A stretch of DNA of 64,000 nucleotides, from positions 27,649,529 through 27,713,528 of the forward strand of contig NC_135185.1 of the NCBI RefSeq assembly GCF_041146795.1. The letters run 5' to 3'. The translations under genes were made by a program, and so were the position numbers. The notes under the pieces were generated by a model. That model searched no databases, was not told where the DNA came from, and worked only from the letters and a program-made list of their open reading frames with translations. The number at the start of each line of letters is the position of its first letter. The stretch's first letter is position 1. This document shows positions 23,631-35,600 of the stretch, piece by piece. This stretch comes from Maylandia zebra. Lineage: Eukaryota > Chordata > Actinopteri > Cichliformes > Cichlidae.

Positions 23631-26600
23631 ATGGAGAGCATACTTTTATTTACCCTTCTGGCTCCTTGCTGGGTAAACGCTGCAATTAAGCCAATGACTG
23701 CTACCGATGGGGACCACGAAGACCACCCCGAGTTTGGTAAGAAGCTAATTTAGCAATTCAGCCTAAGCAGAAGTTAGTTTACGGTAACATTAAAGCTATC
23801 TTCTGGATAATTTTGGTAAATAATAAATACTTTAAAGCAATGCCACTTATATTTTCTCGATCTTAGATATGTTATAACTTATTAACTCACGAAATCCCGA
23901 ACAGTTGTTAATTGCGAGCACAGGGGCGTTTTACTGCGGTCAAGTGAGCCCTCACTTACGAAGTCGCAGTCAAGCTAGCCGCCCCGCCAGCCGCACCTAA
24001 AATGTGGTTGCACTACTCTTACGTATATTACGGTAAAGGTGCCGACTGGCTTAGAAACGCAGTGTTTTCTGTCCTGACACTATTTTACTTCACAATCCAC
24101 TCCCAGTTTTGGTTAATCTCCACTTTCACCCCTGTGATCCACAGCCCAAATTACTGTATGATTCAGAGAAAATTAACAATAAAATTTACCCAATTTACTC
24201 AACTATACTTTTAATGTCCTCATCTTTGAGCTCAGATTACAGGAAAACTGAAAGAGGTGACGCAGATATCTCACTGGATTCTGACTCTGGGTGACCCCCA
24301 CTCTGCATGCTGTGATCCACAGCCAAAATTACTGTACAGTTTTTGAGAAAATTGATAGTAAACTTTGCACAATTTACTCTACTGTACTCTATATATTCTC
24401 ATCTTTGAGCTTAGATTACAGGAAAACTGTAAGAGGTGACGCAGATATTTCACTGGATTATGAATCTAGGCCATCTCCACTCTTCACCCTGTGATCCACA
24501 GCCCAAATTACTGTACAGTTTTTGAGAAAATTGATAGTAAAATCTTCCCATTTTGCTTTACTGTACTCTACATATTGACATCTTTGAGCTCAGATTACAG
24601 GAAAACTATAAGAGGTGACGCAGATATTTCACTGGATTCTGAATCTAGGCTGTCGCCACTCTTCACCCTGTCATCCACAGCCAAAATTACTGTACAGTTT
24701 TTGAGAAAATTCATGGTAAAATCTTCCCATTTTGCTTTACTGTACTCTACATATTGACATCTTTGAGCTCCGATTACAGGAAAACTATAAGAGGTGACGC
24801 AGATATTTCACTGGATTCTGAATCTAGGCTGTCGCCACTCTTCACCCTGTCATCCACAGCCAAAATTACTGTACAGTTTTTGAGAAAATTGATAGTAAAA
24901 TCTTCCCATTTTGCTTTACTGTACTCTACATATTGACATCTTTGAGCTCCGATTACAGGAAAACTATAAGAGGTGACGCAGATATTTCACTGGATTCTGA
25001 ATCTAGGCTGTCGCCACTCTGCACCCTGTCATCCACAGCCAAAATTACTGTACAGTTTTTGAGAAAATTCATGGTAAAATCTTCCCATTTTGCTTTACTG
25101 TACTCTACATATTGACATCTTTGAGCTCAGATTACAGGAAAACTGTAAGAGGTGACGCAGATATTTCACTGGATTATGAATCTAGGCTGTCGCCACTCTG
25201 CACCCTGTCATCCACAGCCAAAATTACTGTACAGTTTTTGAGAAAATTCATGGTAAAATCTTCCCATTTTGCTTTACTGTACTCTACATATTGACATCTT
25301 TGAGCTCAGATTACAGGAAAACTATAAGAGGTGACGCAGATATTTCACTGGATTCTGAATCTAGGCTGTCGCCACTCTTCACCCTGTCATCCACAGCCAA
25401 AATTACTGTACAGTTTTTGAGAAAATTCATGGTAAAATCTTCCCATTTTGCTTTACTGTACTCTACATATTGACATCTTTGAGCTCCGATTACAGGAAAA
25501 CTGTAAGAGGTGACGCAGATATTTCACTGGATTATGAATCTAGGCCATCTCCACTCTTCACCCTGTGATCCACAGCCAAAATTACTGTATGGATTTTGAG
25601 AAAATTGATAGTAAACTTTGCACAATTTACTCTACTGTACTCTATATATTCTCATCTTTGAGCTTAGATTACAGGAAAACTGTAAGAGGTGACGCAGATA
25701 TCTCACTGGATTATGACTCTGGGTGACCCCCACTCTGCACCCTGTGATCCACAGCAAAAATTACTGTATGGATTTTGAGAAAATTCATAGCAAAATCTTC
25801 CCATTTTGCTTTACTGTACTCTACAAATTGACATCTTTGGCCTCAGATTACAGGAAAACTATAAGAGGTGACGCAGATATCTCACTGTATTCTGACTCTA
25901 GGCTGTCGCCACTCTTCACCCTGTGATCCACAGCCAAAATTACTGTACGGTTTTTGAGAAAATTGATAGTAAACTTTGCACAATTTACTCTACTGTACTT
26001 TTAATATCCTCGTCTTTAACCTCACCCTTCCAGGGTGGCCTTTTGTTGTGGGCAGTCTGAGGTACACCTGTGCACTACTCATGATGTCAGATCAGCATCC
26101 TGATGTGGCACACCTGTGAGGTGGGATGGATTATCTCAATATGGCAGATGTGCCCACTACCACACATTTGGACTGATTTGTGACCACTGTTTGGGAGGGA
26201 TGGTTATATTGTGTATCTGGAATGAATTTTCGGTCTCTACGTCCATCCCATGGGGAATGGGAGCAGTAACAAAGGTGTTGCGTTTATATTTTTGTTGAGT
26301 GTATCTAAACTGTGTAGTAGTAATATGAGAAATCAGTAATCTGAGAAATGTAATTTCTCACCCTGACCGGTTGAGGCAGATGGCCGCCCCTCCCTGAGCC
26401 TGGTTCTGCCGGAGGTTTCTTCCTGTTAAAAGGGAGTTTTTCCTTCCCACTGTTGCTCATAGGGGGTCATATGATTGTTGGGTTTTTCTCTGTATGTATT
26501 ATTGTAAGGTTTAACTTATTATGTAAGTGCCTTAAGTTGACTATTGTTGTGATTAAGCACTGAATAAATAATGTCTAAAACTGAAGTTGATACTTGAGGT

Positions 26601-29600
26601 GGTGTGTGAATGACATTTTGAAAAATTTAAATTGTGTGTGGAAAGACATTTCTTGTAGTTAAGCAAATACTTCAATGAACTCATTTTGTTTGGTAATGGA
26701 ATAGGATTTAATTTTATCAGAAATCCGTACAGTAATTTTGGCTGTGGATCACAGGGTGCAGAGTGGGGGTCACCCAGAGTCATAATCCAGTGAAATATCT
26801 GCGTCACCTCTTACAGTTTTCCTGTAATCTGAGGTCAAAGATGAGAATATTAAAAGTACAGTACAGTAAATTGTGCAAAGTTTACTATCAATTTTCTCAA
26901 AAACCGTACAGTAATTTTTTCTGTGGATCACAGGGTGAAGAGTGGCGACAGCCTAGAGTCATAATCCAGTGAGATATCTGCGTCACCTCTTACAGTTTTC
27001 CTGTAATCTGAGCTCAAAGATGTCAATATATAAAGTACAGTACAGTAAATTGTGCAAAGTTTACTATCAATTTTCTCAAAATCCGTACAGTAATTTTGGC
27101 TGTGGATCACAGGGTGCAGAGTGGAGACAGCCTAGAGTCAGAATCCAGTGAAATATCTGTGTCACCTCTTATAGTTTTCCTGTAATCTGAGCTCAAAGAT
27201 GTCAATATGTAGAGTACAGTAAAGCAAAATGGGAAGATTTTACTATCAATTTTCTCAAAAACCGTACAGTAATTTTGGCTGTGGATGACAGGGTGCAGAG
27301 TGGCGACAGCCTAGATTCATAATCCAGTGAAATATCTGCGTCACCTCTTACAGTTTTCCTGTAATCTGAGCTCAAAGATGAGAATATATAGAGTATAGTA
27401 CAGTAAATTGTGCAAAGTTTACTATCAATTTTCTAAAAATCCGTACAGTAATTTGGGCTGTGGATAACAGGGTGAAGAGTGGGGGTCACCCAGAGTCATA
27501 ATCCAGTGAGATATCTGTGTCACCTCTTATAGTTTTCCTGTAATCTGAGCTCAAAGATGAGAATATATAGAGTACAGTAGAGTAAATTGTGCAAAGTTTA
27601 CTATCAATTTTCTCAAAAACTGTACAGTAATTTGGGCTGTGGATAACAGGGTGAAGAGTGGGGGTCACCCAGAGTCATAATCCAGTGAAATATCTGCGTC
27701 ACCTCTTACAGTTTTCCTGTAATCTGAGGTTAAAGACGAGGATATTAAAAGTACAGTAGAGTAAATTGTGCAAAGTTTACTATCAATTTTCTCAAAAACC
27801 GTACAGTAATTTTGGCTGTGGATCACAGGGTGAAGAGTGGCGACAGCCTAGAGTCAGAATACAGTGAAATATCTGCGTCACCTCTTATAGTTTTCCTGTA
27901 ATCTGAGGCCAAAGATGTCAATATGTAGAGTACAGTAAAGCAAAATGGGAAGATTTTGCTATGAATTTTCTCAAAATCCATACAGTAATTTTTGCTGTGG
28001 ATCACAGGGTGCAGAGTGGGGGTCACCCAGAGTCATAATCCAGTGAGATATCTGCGTCACCTCTTACAGTTTTCCTGTAATCTAAGCTCAAAGATGAGAA
28101 TATATAGAGTACAGTAGAGTAAATTGTGCAAAGTTTACTATCAATTTTCTCAAAAACCGTACAGTAATTTTGGCTGTGGATCACAGGGTGAAGAGTGGAG
28201 ACAGCCTAGATTCATAATCCAGTGAAATATCTGCGTCACCTCTTACAGTTTTCCTGTAATCGGAGATCAAAGATGTCAATATGTAGAGTACAGTAAAGCA
28301 AAATGGGAAGATTTTACCATGAATTTTCTCAAAAACTGTACAGTAATTTTGGCTGTGGATGACAGGGTGAAGAGTGGCGACAGCCTAGATTCAGAATCCA
28401 GTGAAATATCTGCGTCACCTCTTATAGTTTTCCTGTAATCTGAGGCCAAAGATGTCAATATGTAGAGTACAGTAAAGCAAAATGGGAAGATTTTGCTATG
28501 AATTTTCTCAAAATCCATACAGTAATTTTTGCTGTGGATCACAGGGTGCAGAGTGGCGACAGCCTAGATTCATAATCCAGTGAAATATCTGCGTCACCTC
28601 TTATGGTTTTCCTGTAATCTGAGCTCAAAAATGAGAATATATAGAGTATAGTACAGTAAATTGTGCAAAGTTTACTATCAATTTTCTCAAAATCCGTACA
28701 GTAATTTTTGCTGTGGATCACAGGGTGCAGAGTGGGGGTCACCCAGAGTCATAATCCAGTGAAATATCTGCGTCACCTCTTACAGTTTTCCTGTAATCTG
28801 AGGTTAAAGACGAGGATATTAAAAGTACAGTAGAGTAAATTGTGCAAAGTTTACTATCAATTTTCTCAAAAACCGTACAGTAATTTTGGCTGTGGATCAC
28901 AGGGTGAAGAGTGGCGACAGCCTAGAGTCAGAATCCAGTGAGATATCTGCGTCACCTCTTACAGTTTCCCTGTAATCTGAGCTCAAAGATGAGAATATAT
29001 AGAGTACAGTAGAGTAAATTGTGCAAAGTTTACTATCAATTTTCTCAAAAACTGTACAGTAATTTTGGCTGTGGATGACAGGGTGCAGAGTGGCGACAGC
29101 CTAGATTCATAATCCAGTGAAATATCTGCGTCACCTCTTACAGTTTTCCTGTAATCGGAGCTCAAAGATGTCAATGTATAAAGTACAGTAAAGCAAAATG
29201 GGAAGATTTTGCTATGAATTTTCTCAAAATCCATACAGTAATTTTTGCTGTGGATCACAGGGTGCAGAGTGGGGGTCCCCCAGAGTCAGAATCCAGTGAA
29301 ATATCTGTGTCACCTCTTACAGTTTTCCTGTAATCAGAGCTCAAAGATGTCAATATGTTGAGTACAGTAAAGCATAATGGGAAGATTTTGATATGAATTT
29401 TCTCAAAATCCATACAGTAATTTTGGCTGTGGATCACAGGGTGAAGAGTGGAGATGGCCTAGAGTCAGAATCCAGTGAAATATCTGCGTCACCTCTTATA
29501 GTTTTCCTGTAATCTGAGGTCAAAGATGAGGACATTAAAAGTATAGTTGAGTAAATTGGGTAAATTTTATTGTTAATTTTCTCTGAATCATACAGTAATT

Positions 29601-32600
29601 TGGGCTGTGGATCACAGGGGGGAAAGTGGAGATACACTAAAAATGGGAGTGGATTGTGAAGTAAAATAGTGTCAGGACACAAAACACTGCGTTTCTAAGC
29701 CGGTCTTCACCCATACCGTAATATACGTAAGAGTAGTGCAACCACATTTTCGGTGCGGCTGGCGGGGTGGCTAGCTTGACTGTGACTTCGTAAGTGAGGG
29801 CTCACTTGACCGCAGTGGCGTTTTCACATGTGCAGACTTTTGTAAATGAACGAACTCAGTATGTCCTCGGTCTTATGTGACAGTTTTCCCCTTCATATTC
29901 CAGATTCTCTGAACTCAGTCCTGTCAGATTATGAGGTGCTGCCTTTGTCAGGCCTCCAGTTGCACTCTCTGAGGAAGAGGGACGTCCACACCCAGTCCCA
30001 CCTTGAGCGTCTGGTGAGCTTCAGAGCCCTGCACAGGTACAACAATGAGCTCTTTTAAGCGATGTTGTTGAGTCGCTTCACTTTTCCTTTAGGTTTGTGT
30101 TAAAACAAAGACCCCTATAGCTGTGCACATGAGGTAAAAATCTTGATCAAATCTATGAGCAGATTTCCACTGTGATATTATACATTGGTTTTGGAGTAAT
30201 GAGGACCTGGTAAAACATCTCTAACGTGTTTGACATGTTTTTTTTTTGTTTTTTTATCAGTCTCTTTAGAAACACAAATTTGTGTTTGTGGCTCAGAGAT
30301 TATAACACTGATCTGCTGTTGTCTCACTAGTCACTATATTCTAATAATAATAATGATCACAATCAGTGGCACAATCAGGTCTCCAAGTGTTACAGAGAGG
30401 GTAAAAATTAATCTCATAGGAGCTTTGTTTTCTTTAAGCCATTTTTCTTGCACTTTCCTGATAATTCTTTCCTGATTTTCTCAAAGCATGCTTTGTTTTT
30501 TTTTCGTTTAGTCTTAACTGGGCTGCTTTTTTGCCCGAAGCACTCAGAACCTTTTCTTTTATTGGTGAATCCTACATGTGCATTACTGCCATCATTGCCA
30601 AATAGCAGTAATGGCAGAAACTGTGTAAGTCTTGGAAAAAGCTAAATGTTTTGCGTTCTACCTTTTAGAAACTGTTAAAAATCCACACAGCCATGGCTCA
30701 GTACAAACCTAATAGACTGTTGTGGCTGTTATAGACTGTTTTGTAAGAAGTGTTATTTGTAAAAAGAAAAGGCTCAGTTGAAGCGGTGAGTTCGTGCCTA
30801 GTTCCCTTTGTCTTGAAAGGGGAACAAGAAAGGTTTCAGTTTTGTTAGTTTTGTTAAATCCTCTCACGTCAAAAATAATTGAGATGACAATTCTAAATTT
30901 ACACAAACTGTAAAATCGAAATGTGCCCAAAGACTATTTTTTTGCCTGCTCTATTTAATAATTGCAATTTATATTTACTAGCAAACTCCTGTGCGAGGTG
31001 TTTGGTGCTCAATTGAACTGTCAAATGTACAAATATATACAATTGTGGGATTTTTATAGAATATTTGTATATGCTATATAGATGTTGGCCCTCACACTGG
31101 ATGTTCTACAGTGTTCCAATCTAGGAGGAGATACAGACACATACACACCGTGACACCAAAGTATCGAACCGAACCGTGAATTTTGTGTATCGTTGCACCC
31201 GTAGTAAATACTATGTCTGCTAAACCCAGTTTGATGTCTCACACAGGACCAAACAGCCATTTATTGGTTAAGTAAAATATGTTATCTTCTTTTCCAAATC
31301 CAGACATTTCAAACTTTACTTGACCACAAACACAGACCTTTTCACGGACAACTTCCAAGCTGTGTTTGTTGACAAACACGGGATGAAGGAAAATTATGAT
31401 GTTCACCTCCAAAACTATTTCACTGGCCATGTTGTTGGTGAGTGAATGAAAAAAAACATATTTTCAGAATATAATTTTTCCAGTCTTTCATTTTAGAAGA
31501 GTTACAGTTTATATGTGGAAATCAAGCAAATTTTTATATATCTGAAGTAAATCCATATTTATTAAATGTTACTAATAATTTGTTTTATGTTCGCAGGGGA
31601 GGAGAATTCGCGTGTGCAGGCACACATAGACGGAGATGAGTTTTCTGCTCACATTCTGACTGATGAAGCAGAGTACAATGTAGAGGTATGCATCTGTATA
31701 CCTGCTGTCTCCGTGCCAAAATAGAGGGAGAATTTAAATTCAGTATTTTTCTTTGTAAGACGCTTAACCTTAGCTGTTTCACATCATCAAGCCCGCACTC
31801 CTGAAGCATGTAACGGCAGCAATAACAAAACCAATACAAAACCCCAAAATCTATATGTATACAACAACTGAGTACAACGTGCTGGGCTTGCTTGCTGAGA
31901 TATCATAAAATATTACCAGTATAGAGCTTACCTATAGTGTCAGTTGAAAAAGATGCTAGATTAGTAGAAAGTGAGGCAGCTAAATAATCGATGCCTTGTA
32001 GAAATGAGCTTATTTTGTGTGATTAAAAATGCCCAATATCTGTTCTAATTATTCACAACTAACATGTGAAACTACACAGAAGTAAACGATACAGTGCATT
32101 TTTCATATTGTGTAAATCTGACACACCTGCCAGTCCATTCCCACCACACCACTACCCTTACTGTCTTTTTTTCTCCAGCTATCAATACTCACGTTTCATC
32201 AAGCTCTGTGATTTTTTTCTCTCTAATACCAGCTCTTTCTTTCTCTCTTTAAAAAATTTATAAAAATGCAGCCCCTGTGGAGATTTACCGATTCCCCAAC
32301 TGATGGGAGGTTGCTGGTTTATCGCTCAGAAGATGTCAAGAATCTGAGCCGCATTGCTTCTCCAAAAGTGTGTGGCTACGTCAACGCTGAGCCCCTTTTG
32401 CCACAGAATACCAGAGGGGACTGGGAAGGGCAGGAGAGGGTGGACCAGGAAGAGGGTGAGCTGTGCTTTTTAACTCTCTTGAAGTGGTGAATCTCGCAAA
32501 TCTGTGCAGATATTTGTGCTGTTACAGCGTGGGCTCTGTGCTGGTGTGGATTATAGGAGTAGGTGAAAAAGAGTAGGAGGATAGCAAATGTTTAAGGTGG

Positions 32601-35600
32601 AGAGAAAGAAAGAGGAGCCTGTAGTGAGACAAAGGAGGTGGGTGTTGGATTCAGTCACTTTAATACAAGCCTTTCTATCTCCATCCTGTGTTATGCACAT
32701 ACACACTGATCACAAGTAGGCATTATGTAAAAACCAAATGCCTCTTCATTCTTTTGTGCTGCTTTGGAAATGTAAAGAATATAACAGCGCGATGTGCCAG
32801 AGGAAATGTATGCAACAGCTCTCACTGGTTCCTGGTTGAAAATGCTCTTTGGGGAAATGAGCTGAGGTGAAGGTTCGTATGGAGGAGGAGGCATTAAAAT
32901 TCATGGATGCTCCTCTGCCCAATGAGCGGACTCTGAGTCGTCACTGGTCTCCCACTGCTTGTTGTGGAGGACAGTGAAGCGCACACCCACACTTTTGAAT
33001 AGTGTCGAGTGTACTGTGTGATGTAATGCCCCAAAGGATGTCTTCCTGTTTTCCTTTTCTGTAATGCATTATTTATGGTGTGTGAGTCTCACTTAAACAT
33101 TTCTAGGTAGAATATTCAGATTTTTATGACGAACATACTGTGACCGTTACACGGTAAAATGACTTTGCACATGCATTCGAATAATTTATTTATTTATTTT
33201 TAAATTGTATTAATCGTCATTCTTTCCTAAAGGATTTGCTGTTGATTTTATCTTGGGTAGTAGGTTGTAGATTTTTAGTCTATTAAAAGCACAGATTTAT
33301 AATGAAGGATCGCCTTAGTTTATATGGAGGGCTGCAAGAGCCAAAATGAGTTAAATAAATTATATATTAATATGAATTGTAACATTTAATGTGTAAGTAA
33401 TTAAATATTATTTTATTTAAAAAATGTAAAAGATTGTTTATGTATTTATTTTAAATTTTAATTAAATATTGACTCATATTTAATTAATTATCTAATGATG
33501 TGTGTTGTTGCCAACTTAGTCATCCAGATGAGGAAATCCCCAAAAGTTCGTTTTATTCATCTGGATCTTATCAAAGTGACAAAACGTTCGTTCCACTGAA
33601 AGCGCTACGTCCAGGTGAACAGAACCAACTTTTGGATGTTTAATGATGTGATTGTTTAATTTATTTTTGCACTCATGGCCCTCCACCTTTTATAGAAGAG
33701 TTTTTTTTAAAGCTGGGTGATGTAGGGCTCTTTGCACAATAGGAGGAATTGTGCAAAGAGCCCCTTAAAATAACCCCCAAAACCCTTAAAAATAACCCAA
33801 AAAATAAAATAAATAAATGAATAAAATAAAGCCATCTTCTGTTTAGTTTGAAAATCCTTGCAGCAAGAGAACTTTGTTTCCTTCGTGTCTAAACACATAT
33901 TTGGCTTATATTTGAAGGACCCTGCTGAGGAACATGATTAATTGAATATTGACAATGAATGCAGGGGCAGCAGACTGGTGCAGCGGTTAGCACTGTTACC
34001 TCACAGCATGAAGGTTCTGGTTCTGTGCCCGTGTGGGTCGTCTGTCTTCTTCACACAGTCCAAAAACATGCATATTAGTTTAGCTGTTGATTCTAAATTG
34101 TCCGTAGTTGTGAGTGTGAGCGCGAATGGTTGTTTGTGTGTCTGTGTTAATGTTGTTGTAAACCGCCAACCTGTCAGGGGTGTACCTCGTGATGGCTAGG
34201 TTGCGACCTTAAATTGGAAAAGTGAGTGGGTAGATGGATTAATGCTAGACTTTTAATAAAGGAAGAACAAAGCAACTTAAGCGGACTAAAAATAAATAAC
34301 TGAGTATATCATGAATACCTACGCTTAAGGTAGGTGATGGAGCCCAACACTGTATGATCTGCGCATTAAATTACCTTGTGTTTACAGTGGCTTTGTTCCT
34401 CCCTGTAAAGTACACCTCATCCACATTTATTGTGCTGTTAAACCTCTATAATAAGGCTAAATCTGCTATTTAAATCTGGCCTGAACAGAGGTAGAGCTTA
34501 ATCAGATCACAGCCAAGCAAAAAAAGAGAAGTCATGTTACTATATCTGAAAATGAGGACAATTAACAATGGGATATTGGAGCGTGGCCTCATTGTCCAGC
34601 ATCTTTATGTACTTTGTACTTAATCTGTCTTACCTGAGACTTATCTGGTGAGGCAATGCTACAAAAAAAGATTCTACTTTTCTGAATCTTTTGCTTGTAC
34701 TTATTCTTTCTCTCTGCTTCTGTTGCTTCGTCCTGGCAGAATACCACCACAGAGAGAAGAGACAAGTTCACGATCACAAGAAGAATACCTGTCCCCTGTT
34801 GCTGGTTGCAGACTACCGCTTCTACAGACACATGGGCCGCAAAGAAGAGAGCATTACTCTGAACTACCTGGTCTGATTTTCTAATGTGTTATTATACATG
34901 TATATTTCAGCAGAATAACTTTTGTCACATTTTGTTTCCCGTTGAAAGAGTAATTGTAAATAAAGCCAGCAGGAATTTTGTTGTTTGCATATTCAGGTGT
35001 GTCAAAATGCTTTATTTGTATGTCTGATTATTTTCTTTTCCTATCCCAGATTGAGCTAATTGATCGAGTTGACGATATTTATAGAAACACAACATGGAGT
35101 AAGGAATTTAAAAACTATGGGGTCCAGATCCATCAGGTGTGTACGTGGCTGTGTGTCATAACATTACAGTACTGTCAAATATTGACATTTTGATCCACTT
35201 GTGGCGATTTAGTGTCAGTCGGTGCTGCTCCCAGCCTCACGATGGCTGATGTTTTATATTGCGTCACTCCGGAAATGAGGCTGAGAATAACGCTGCCCCC
35301 TCAGTGGCTTTGAGAAGTGCATTTTTAGGAGAAACTGGAAGCTTTTGTGCATTCCTCGTTGGGTAATTTAATTTGTTCCACTGGCTTTGGGAATGAATAG
35401 AAACACTGTTTGTCACACTATGAACTCAGTGCGTTCTCACTGAAAAGATATGCATTCATTTAGCTGCTTAATGACTAATTTTCTTCACAATAAATGTCAA
35501 GAGGAACTTGAACTGTGTCACATTTAACCCCCAGTAAGGGTCTGAAAGGGAACGCCCAACACATTGCTCTTATTACTTTAATAGCTTTTCAAATAAAATG

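Larger units (their letters stand above)
23925..29824. mobile_element. 5.88-kb foldback-type DNA transposon, non-autonomous, with 8-bp target duplication
   Basis: The element spans 23,933-29,816 and is flanked by a perfect direct repeat GGCGTTTT (23,925-23,932 and 29,817-29,824), read as the target-site duplication. Its ends are inverted copies beginning ACTGCGGTCAAGTGAGCCC. The arms match at roughly 90% or better over at least ~350 bp, including the first tandem unit. Inside each arm is an array of ~179-bp tandem repeats, in opposite orientation in the two arms. The ~670-bp centre has no transposase, only nested repeats. An 8-bp duplication fits hAT or P-superfamily elements. Long inverted repeats made of tandem arrays recall Drosophila Foldback/Galileo. 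I cannot name the superfamily. It fills almost all of adam17 intron 1. Confidence 0.82.

Noticed and set aside
24110-26020. Regularly spaced repeats that might suggest a CRISPR array
   Set aside because: The whole 179-bp unit is repeated, with no unique spacers, in a vertebrate intron. It is a minisatellite.
24291-29437. A series of 60-91 codon ORFs with near-identical translations ('[17 protein letters not shown]...') on both strands
   Set aside because: They are spaced by the 179-bp tandem period, which is not a multiple of three. Each ends when the frame slips into the next unit. They are by-products of the satellite in the foldback element and not a gene family or a CRISPR-like array.
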